From: a virus
Length of the DNA: 29,854 nucleotides
IMG/VR virus record: IMGVR_UViG_3300011416_000030
Coordinates: 1-29,854 of that record
Direction: 5' to 3' (one strand)
A program made the position numbers and the translations under genes. The notes beneath the pieces were generated by a model. That model did not search any database. It was not told the origin of the DNA and saw only the letters and a list, made by a program, of their open reading frames with translations. Shown in pieces: positions 23,101 through 27,710 of this stretch; position 1 is the first letter of the stretch; each line of letters starts with the position of its first letter.

Positions 23101-23242
23101 ACAGCTGAGCGATGTGATTGAGACCGTCGGGGCCGGTGTAACGGCCGCAAAGCAAGGTAGCGCCAAGCCCTTACTTCGTCAGGCGAAGGCCCTATCACCT
23201 GTGGCCGGCATGATAATTCGTCGCACTGAGGAGAAGCCATAA
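20171..23242 (+). CDS. Large internal virion (ejection) protein
   Basis: At 1023 residues this is the largest protein in the window. Residues 3-10 and 20-27 repeat DLGLRPL[ED]. Residues about 47-170 are Gly/Ala-rich with glycine-zipper spacing (VGGIGGSVLGPGG; LLGGAAGGALGEV), suitable for insertion into the host membrane. The long remainder is helical and hydrophilic, without a recognised lysozyme or transglycosylase motif. Large proteins of this layout in podoviruses are stored in the head and form a conduit for DNA entry. It is coupled by TAATG to the metallopeptidase-like gene. Confidence 0.7.
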   Translation: MADEDLGLRPLEAATQTEDSDLGLRPLDETAGMRPVGPEATSAHPYLAAAARVVPALVGGIGGSVLGPGGTLLGGAAGGALGEVIAQLMEKRNSPGQVALSAALGAIPGIPLAKSLGTVARVGLRTTEAAGIGAAGQVASNMIDGRPALENVPTAALVGAPFGLAGGLVERALHIRAAKAASPFEALVSQAEAAPRSHVTELLDVLPRTPERHLSIAPAQATEEELLAQLMSRETPEQVLARRGVAGFEPVARPTTSPRGVYETPQGQNRFNEEAAAEALAMGRQPPQGKYGTYDLAPALREQGAIDVEALRSHAIQMQKVYNPEGLAERLIERSAIPAKGENNIPDALYPKLATKEYETLALTGKLPGARPARRTTEVGAKLMGMTPDPRAADPTLPPGAPTFRKELGPLQALWNYVGKNSTREIAGYGKFGDALAKDVRTAADRTEADYARVFVGDPVANVKPHDYLDRLRALSTDDATNLGHVLNDGAAPRNPTVAQLAAETQVRTREVGLRAADAKLKIRNRATGETYDWVPLEGSYYPNRPDFDAIERDPSARTRTIQEIQADVSGKLARQGKTGISVGEATNIYEQMRRNSRMEYGNLENARLVKLSTIDYDARKVLPDYFEKAYKRINEAEVFGAQNERAYNKVNAVGIEYGDLAATRAKNYIDRITGRSQLNANEQAVARLYPYGNAFEVVTKLPLAFINNASQSSLTAMKIGYGNTLKTFQGLMTEGGQDFAKLAAGTLDQIMRDIQGIAGPSKVADVVLRRATPFATIESFNRRFAALGGKIYAEDLLARLRDPSVSPVQAERLRRGIREMGIEPMEVLGRGAYTLDELYKAGRYLKNTTQFQTNVKDLPLGWTAPYGRFLAQLSNFGFKSGEFIWNDIFKEAGRYAASGGKTGNIQPFVRYLLTAPVVGEVFADVSSAIKGTDRPENVALRQLENVAYIGGLGIAYDAWRAALYGTTSLYRRLVGPQLSDVIETVGAGVTAAKQGSAKPLLRQAKALSPVAGMIIRRTEEKP

Positions 23243-24186
23243 TGCCCATAGGAAACACGGAGGGACTTTCTTCACCCTCACCCCTTGACATCCTGATGCG
23301 TGTGTTGAATGTTGGGCGCTCTACGGGTTCGTCGCCCGCCGACGCCGCACTCAACCTCGAAGGCAGTCTCATGGGCAGCGCTCGTGCCCAACCTCGTGAG
23401 GCCGCGCAGGCCCAGGGTCCGCTCGGGGCCACGCTCAACGACGTAGTAAATGCACTCAACCCCATCAACTGGATGGGCGGATTCGGGGGCGCAAGTGGCG
23501 CCGTCCTGGGTCCTATTCGCACAGCGGCCCAAAAGCAGGCCGTGCAGGGGCTTCGTCGCTTCGATCCAGCGCTGCTGGAGGCGGTCGTGAAATCGCCCAA
23601 ACAATTCAACATCACTGTGCCTGGAGCCGCAACCGACACCCTGTCCGGTGCCATGGTAGCGAAGGCGGCGCCCGACACCGTGGACCGCCTACTTAGTAGC
23701 CTTGGCCTAGACATCGCTGAAAACTACGGCACGCATCGCCAGGTCAATCCGGTACTTAGCCAAGTTAATATTCATCCCAACACGCTTCGCGGCCGCGCGC
23801 CCTCTGGCGCCATTTTTGGGTCGGAAGCGGTCGGCATTAACCCTAATCTCCCGGGTACAGTAGGCCATGAAGTGCTTCATGGATTCAATAAACAGTTTGC
23901 CGCCGATCTTTCGCCTGACATGCAGGCACGTCTCTTGCGCACCATCCTGCCTCAACTTCACCCCGAGGCCAAGGGCGCCGTCGCATCATACATGTCTGAG
24001 GGCGAAGGCGGACTTTCCAGGGCCCTCGCCGAAAGCCTGAGTTACCTTGGCGAAGCTGCACGAACTCCGGGCATTGGAGGCGGCCCTGACGCCCGAGGGC
24101 TTTACGAAGCCCTATTGCCTAAGATGATACAACATACCGACGAAACTGGGCGACGGTTCATTAACAATCTCACCGCACCTAGATAG
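23242..24186 (+). CDS. Internal virion protein with HExxH metallopeptidase motif
   Basis: The 314-residue protein contains GTVGHEVLHGF (residues 205-215) with H209, E210 and H213 as a zincin-type zinc site, and a downstream E264 in LAESLSYL as possible third ligand. The preceding strand AIFGSEAVGIN fits the edge strand of zincins. The N-terminal 90 residues are low complexity and glycine-rich and may be a packaging or membrane segment. As the last gene of the ejection cluster it may travel into the host and cleave envelope or host proteins. The end overlaps the convergent endolysin gene by 8 bp. Confidence 0.65.
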   Translation: MPIGNTEGLSSPSPLDILMRVLNVGRSTGSSPADAALNLEGSLMGSARAQPREAAQAQGPLGATLNDVVNALNPINWMGGFGGASGAVLGPIRTAAQKQAVQGLRRFDPALLEAVVKSPKQFNITVPGAATDTLSGAMVAKAAPDTVDRLLSSLGLDIAENYGTHRQVNPVLSQVNIHPNTLRGRAPSGAIFGSEAVGINPNLPGTVGHEVLHGFNKQFAADLSPDMQARLLRTILPQLHPEAKGAVASYMSEGEGGLSRALAESLSYLGEAARTPGIGGGPDARGLYEALLPKMIQHTDETGRRFINNLTAPR

Positions 24187-24679
24187 GGACCACCTGAATT
24201 CGCTTCAGCCATCCTCGTGCGTACTTTTGACGCTGTGGATCGTCACGCACAAGCCCAACGTATCGGGCCAGTTGTAAACCGTTAAGAACTTTGAGAAGGT
24301 CGGGACTAGCAATGCGGTTGAGTGCGGACGCTGTGAGGTATCCCATTTGACCGTCAACCTTGAGCGACGCGCCGAGATAGTTCCCCGCCTCTTGGGCAAT
24401 TTGCACAGCAGCCGCCCGCCCCATATTGACCGCAGTGTCAAAGACTTCGGCTGCGACATCGCCCCGTACCAGGTCCAAAGAAAGCCTAGTCCAGAAGTCG
24501 CGGTAATATATCTCTTTAGCGCGTTCCATGGATAGGTTTGCGATGTCCTCGCCTGGATAGGACCTTTTCGAAATACCATATTTCGTCTCACCGCCTGGGT
24601 CATCGGGGTCTGATACATAACCACCTTCCTCGCCCAGCGTTCGCTCGAACGCATTTTCGAATTGTGCTGAGTATTTCAT
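24179..24679 (-). CDS. Endolysin, GH108-type muramidase
   Basis: The 166-residue enzyme probably cleaves the glycan chain of peptidoglycan at the end of infection. The N-terminal motif TLGEEGGYVSDPDDPGGETK with E18 as catalytic glutamate in EGGY, then KYGISKR, is the hallmark of glycosyl hydrolase family 108. The C-terminal half (KVDGQMGYLTASALNRI onward) matches the family's putative peptidoglycan-binding domain. The start at 24679 is chosen over upstream ATGs because AGAGGG lies just before it and the ATGA overlaps the previous stop. No signal peptide or SAR helix is visible, so export depends on a holin. Confidence 0.9.
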   Translation of the reverse strand: MKYSAQFENAFERTLGEEGGYVSDPDDPGGETKYGISKRSYPGEDIANLSMERAKEIYYRDFWTRLSLDLVRGDVAAEVFDTAVNMGRAAAVQIAQEAGNYLGASLKVDGQMGYLTASALNRIASPDLLKVLNGLQLARYVGLVRDDPQRQKYARGWLKRIQVVPI

Positions 24680-24945
24680 TTTTTTCCCTCTCGCCATTTG
24701 TGTTCCGCTACTTCGGCGCGACTCCACGGATTGACCATCTCTTCACCACCCAACTCATGTAGGGTCTCGTGCTGCGTCTTGCAGTGCACGCACAGCAGTA
24801 CTCGGCACTCGATGCATCCGCATGCCCGTAGGTGCTGATTGTGAATGTCAACTTTCGCAAGTTGCTGCGTGGTACGACGGCACTCAAAGCAACACATGAG
24901 CGCGCGATCGGCGTACAATTTGCCAGTGACCCTACGTATCTGCAT
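24676..24945 (-). CDS. Small zinc-binding protein, B-box-like pattern (copy 4)
   Basis: The 89-residue protein has C19-x2-C22, C44-x2-C47, C52-x2-C55, H59 and H63, followed by LHELGGEE. The order C-x2-C, C-x2-C-x4-C-x2-C-x3-H-x3-H-x-L resembles a B-box zinc finger and recurs in three other small genes of this operon. The start at 24945 overlaps the previous gene's end; longer starts up to 25107 would overlap that gene almost completely. The end shares ATGA with the endolysin. The function is unknown; metal binding is likely. Confidence 0.65.
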   Translation of the reverse strand: MQIRRVTGKLYADRALMCCFECRRTTQQLAKVDIHNQHLRACGCIECRVLLCVHCKTQHETLHELGGEEMVNPWSRAEVAEHKWREGKK

Positions 24946-25132
24946 CGTGCGACCAGCCGCCGTTGAAAGGCTCACTATCTCGTAGCCAGCGCTGAATTCG
25001 TGCGAATTCACTTGGATGCATACGAGCCGCATGGGTACGTAGTCGAGTCTGGCTCGTGTTGAGTTTACTACCCACCTTGGTAATCGCATTATCAGTGGTC
25101 CACTCACAGCGTTTACACTTTATTTTTTTCAT
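24932..25132 (-). CDS. Small C2H2-type zinc finger protein
   Basis: The 66-residue protein shows C6-x2-C9 and H34-x4-H39 (KCKRCEWTTD; LRTHAARMH), a C2H2-like finger with a long loop, followed by a charged helix. This could bind nucleic acid and regulate transcription. It overlaps the previous gene by 20 bp and the next by 14 bp, which implies coupling. It lacks a clear Shine-Dalgarno of its own. Confidence 0.65.
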   Translation of the reverse strand: MKKIKCKRCEWTTDNAITKVGSKLNTSQTRLRTHAARMHPSEFARIQRWLRDSEPFNGGWSHDADT

Positions 25133-25346
25133 TGTCTCGTGCCAGTATGTCCAGAACGCCTTCGTAGTTTACATCGTAATAGGGGTACTGCGTGGCGATG
25201 TTGTTGGGCGTACGCGTTTCGCGGCTTCCCCGAGAGACTGCCGTGACTTTAACTGCACCACGAAATACATTTACCTGAATGAAATCACGGACCAGCGCAT
25301 CAATCTGTTCCGCGAGCGCCGCGTCGATTCGAATTGAACCTGTCAT
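25113..25346 (-). CDS. Small protein, function unknown
   Basis: The 77-residue product begins after a strong AGGAGG site, eight bases after the phosphoesterase gene. Its N-terminal half is helical (IDAALAEQIDALVRDFI) and a beta segment follows (VNVFRGAVKVTAVS). It has no cysteine, in contrast to its neighbours. No family is recognised. Confidence 0.65.
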   Translation of the reverse strand: MTGSIRIDAALAEQIDALVRDFIQVNVFRGAVKVTAVSRGSRETRTPNNIATQYPYYDVNYEGVLDILARDNEKNKV

Positions 25347-25354
25347 GCTTCCTC

Positions 25355-26200
25355 CTATATGCTTACGTGAAAGTCCTTACGCCACTTACCACCACGTTTT
25401 TCGATCCTGACTTCAACGACCGCAACGCCCAGCTCACTCGGTTGCAACGCTGCCTTTTCGATATACGAGCCGCTAGCGCGGCCGGGAATATATCCTCGCA
25501 TGAAACTTCCTGTGCCAACATAGTAGCGTTTGACTGCGCGAATGCCATCTGGCGACGTTGGGTCCAGCACCAAACCCTGGTCACACCCCACGATTTTGTC
25601 GTGGGAGTGTCCAGTGAGGACCACTTCAGCCTGCGGGAAGGCGGCGCCGACCTTCTTACGCGTGTTGAGTCCAGGTGAGCCCTTGCCGTGGAACACAGCC
25701 AGATCGAGGCCCAGGTTGTGGGGCAGTACCATGCGCCCCAGTGCGATCTCACCCAGATACTGTGTGCCCAGCCATTTGCAGAGGAATTGAGTATTTGTCT
25801 CACCTTTCACTCCTACTTCGTTAGTTGCGAACCGCATGTAATGGTGCCCCTCCACGAGCCCCACGATCATGTGCCGCACGGGCCACAACACGCTACCGAT
25901 CTTATATGCCATCTCGGCGGCCACGCCATCGAACAATTCGAGCGTCGTGTCGTGGGCACCCTCACCGCCTTTCATGCTGGCAAATGCCGCGCGCTCGCTC
26001 GTAGACAGTGGGTCCGTGTAGTCGCCCAGCCCCACGATCCGCACCACATCGCCCGCCTCCTCGCGCTCCAACAGCCACGCAATCAAACGATGGAAACGAG
26101 GCTTGTCACAGTCCTTCACATTATAGTGAACGTCGCCAATTGGTACGAGCAAAAGCCGTCTCCTTTCGGATAATTTCACTGTATTCTGAAACACGATCAT
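25355..26200 (-). CDS. Calcineurin-like metallophosphoesterase
   Basis: The 281-residue enzyme shows the metallophosphoesterase metal motifs in order: IGDVHY (D23, H25), GLGDYTD (D60), EGHHY (118-121, in place of the usual GNH[DE]), H171 in VFHGKGS, and GHSH (197-200). Such enzymes cleave phosphodiesters, and phage relatives act on nucleic acid or nucleotides. It lies in the replication operon after the RecA-fold ATPase, which would fit DNA processing. A very strong ribosome binding site (AAGGAGGGG) fixes the start at 26200, inside the end of the preceding zinc protein gene. Confidence 0.85.
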   Translation of the reverse strand: MIVFQNTVKLSERRRLLLVPIGDVHYNVKDCDKPRFHRLIAWLLEREEAGDVVRIVGLGDYTDPLSTSERAAFASMKGGEGAHDTTLELFDGVAAEMAYKIGSVLWPVRHMIVGLVEGHHYMRFATNEVGVKGETNTQFLCKWLGTQYLGEIALGRMVLPHNLGLDLAVFHGKGSPGLNTRKKVGAAFPQAEVVLTGHSHDKIVGCDQGLVLDPTSPDGIRAVKRYYVGTGSFMRGYIPGRASGSYIEKAALQPSELGVAVVEVRIEKRGGKWRKDFHVSI

Positions 26201-26438
26201 AGGTCCCCTCCTTTGTTCTGCGCACGTAGATTCGTTGTACTCGTTCTTCTTTATACTTCTCGTCTTTGAGCCCGTGCATTACCTTGTCGGCCTTATTGCA
26301 CCTGCCACAAAAGGCCCTAAACGGTACACACACATGACACACAGCATAGAGTTGTGTGGTGCAATTGCACTCATCGCACGTTCCATCAAACCCCCTCATG
26401 TCATCCACCGCCAGGCATAACGACTTCGTGGTGTCCAT
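26121..26438 (-). CDS. Small zinc-binding protein, B-box-like pattern (copy 3)
   Basis: The 105-residue protein carries C21-x2-C24, C34-x2-C37, C44-x2-C47 and H55 followed by GLKDE, the same order as the other three zinc proteins in this operon. The basic C-terminal half (RVQRIYVRRTKEG) may bind nucleic acid. It has an AAGAGGAG site. The last 80 bp overlap the phosphoesterase gene and encode its ribosome binding site, so the C-terminal end may be constrained mainly by that. Confidence 0.65.
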   Translation of the reverse strand: MDTTKSLCLAVDDMRGFDGTCDECNCTTQLYAVCHVCVPFRAFCGRCNKADKVMHGLKDEKYKEERVQRIYVRRTKEGTYDRVSEYSEIIRKETAFARTNWRRSL

Positions 26439-26620
26439 GCAAACTCCTCTTTCCCCGCCAGTTTATCCAGGGTAAAGTGCGCTTTGTCCAGGGCACAAAG
26501 GTCACACAACCACGCCAGGCAAAATGGGCAGCGCGCCATGGTTCGACTGTCGTCATTTCGGCCGCCACACTCCGCGCAGTGAACTACGGCAGCATCTGAT
26601 ATTTCGTTCGTATGATCCAT
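26396..26620 (-). CDS. Small zinc-binding protein, B-box-like pattern (copy 2)
   Basis: The 74-residue protein has C15-x2-C18, C31-x2-C34, C39-x2-C42 and H48, followed by LDKLAGKEEF. It is shortest and cleanest of the four related zinc proteins. The start at 26620 is chosen over 26758, which would lie far inside the ATPase gene. It overlaps the ATPase gene by 37 bp and the next zinc gene by 43 bp. The function is unknown; a zinc-stabilised adaptor or nucleic acid binder is possible. Confidence 0.6.
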   Translation of the reverse strand: MDHTNEISDAAVVHCAECGGRNDDSRTMARCPFCLAWLCDLCALDKAHFTLDKLAGKEEFAWTPRSRYAWRWMT

Positions 26621-27510
26621 CGTCGTACCGTACGTCCTGTTATAGGCGGCGTCAGTAAGGTCCCAATGACATCGTGACGCTCGACCATCGATTTTTTCGT
26701 GTACGCAGGGTCCAGGGCGACGGCGCTTTGTTCGGCCCGACTCAAGCGCAGCAGCCACTGCGTTGCATCATTGGGCAAGTACGGCAACACGCGACATCCC
26801 ACGTCGTCTACATATACGTCGTCGCCTTCATTCTCAGGCGCCACTTGGGACTTGACTATTTGCAAATGCGCTAAATGGTTCCCCTTGAGGTACATTTGCA
26901 GCTCCGACTGGACCATAGCCATCCATAGATTGGAGCCAAGAGCGTCTTCCCTGTGGGGCGGGATAGGCCCAAACTGCCCTATTGTTTGCTTGCGAGAGTG
27001 ATGGAGAAGTATAATAGCCTGGTGTGGAAAAAGGCCCCTTAGGGCGGCGACGGTTAAGCCGGGGACCCAGTCGTCCTTTAGCGACAGTCCATTGGTGATC
27101 GTACTCAGTGAGTCGATCATAACCACTTGGTAGCGTCTCGCCTTGTATGCCAATGCCTGAAAAACGCCAGGGTGATTGGCTTGTAAGGTAGTAATATTCA
27201 GGTGGTTTGCAAAGTCGCATATGTCAAACCTCGGCTCGTAGTTCGCATTCTTCATGCGATTGTAAATTTGGATGCTCGGCATATCAAGATTACAGAGTAG
27301 CGTCAGGGCCTTCGACGTGCGGTACTTGCCGAGGAACGGCGTGCCCTTGCGAATCGACTCGGCCATTGTCCAAAGCAGCGTGGATTTGCCGCACGACGGC
27401 GGGCCAAATACCAATGTGATGCCCTGCGCCGGAACGAGTTGGTCAACGAGAAACGACGGCCCCGTATGGGGCTCCCTCATGAATCTTTTACCAGTTCTCC
27501 AAGTGAACAT
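26584..27510 (-). CDS. RecA-fold ATPase, RepA/AAA_25-like
   Basis: The 308-residue protein has Walker A GPPSCGKST (36-44), Walker B VVMIDS (129-134) and a sensor-like LLHHSRK (168-174). The N-terminal LVDQLVPAQGITLVF leads into the P-loop as in RepA/AAA_25 helicase-like ATPases. A C-terminal winged-helix-like part (MVERHDVIGTLLTP, then GRTVRRWI) may bind DNA. It is the best candidate here for the replicative helicase or a recombination ATPase working with the polymerase. The start at 27510 follows AAAGG; an ATGA-coupled start at 27480 is also possible and would remove ten residues. Confidence 0.85.
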   Translation of the reverse strand: MFTWRTGKRFMREPHTGPSFLVDQLVPAQGITLVFGPPSCGKSTLLWTMAESIRKGTPFLGKYRTSKALTLLCNLDMPSIQIYNRMKNANYEPRFDICDFANHLNITTLQANHPGVFQALAYKARRYQVVMIDSLSTITNGLSLKDDWVPGLTVAALRGLFPHQAIILLHHSRKQTIGQFGPIPPHREDALGSNLWMAMVQSELQMYLKGNHLAHLQIVKSQVAPENEGDDVYVDDVGCRVLPYLPNDATQWLLRLSRAEQSAVALDPAYTKKSMVERHDVIGTLLTPPITGRTVRRWIIRTKYQMLP

Positions 27511-27710
27511 CTGCGCCTTTCTAGGTCTAGTGCAATGACCTTATAGTAAGGTTGCACTATGCCACTTTCGTTTCCGGCCGCCAACACGTGCATGGCCAGG
27601 TGTGCATCCCAGCACGCAGTGCATGGATGATCCCAGCATTGTGTCCAGGGACAGACCGGAATACCGTCATCAAAACCCATTTCCTTATGACACTCGGGAC
27701 AAAGTCTCAT
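27477..27710 (-). CDS. Small zinc-binding protein, B-box-like pattern (copy 1)
   Basis: The 77-residue protein has C4-x2-C7, C20, C25, C30-x2-C33, H37 and H41 (TACWDAHLAMHVL), the same order of metal ligands as three others downstream. Its ATG overlaps the polymerase stop (ATGA), and its end overlaps the ATPase start region. The C-terminal part (YYKVIALDLERRRCSLGELV) is separate from the zinc part. The function is unknown. Confidence 0.7.
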   Translation of the reverse strand: MRLCPECHKEMGFDDGIPVCPWTQCWDHPCTACWDAHLAMHVLAAGNESGIVQPYYKVIALDLERRRCSLGELVKDS

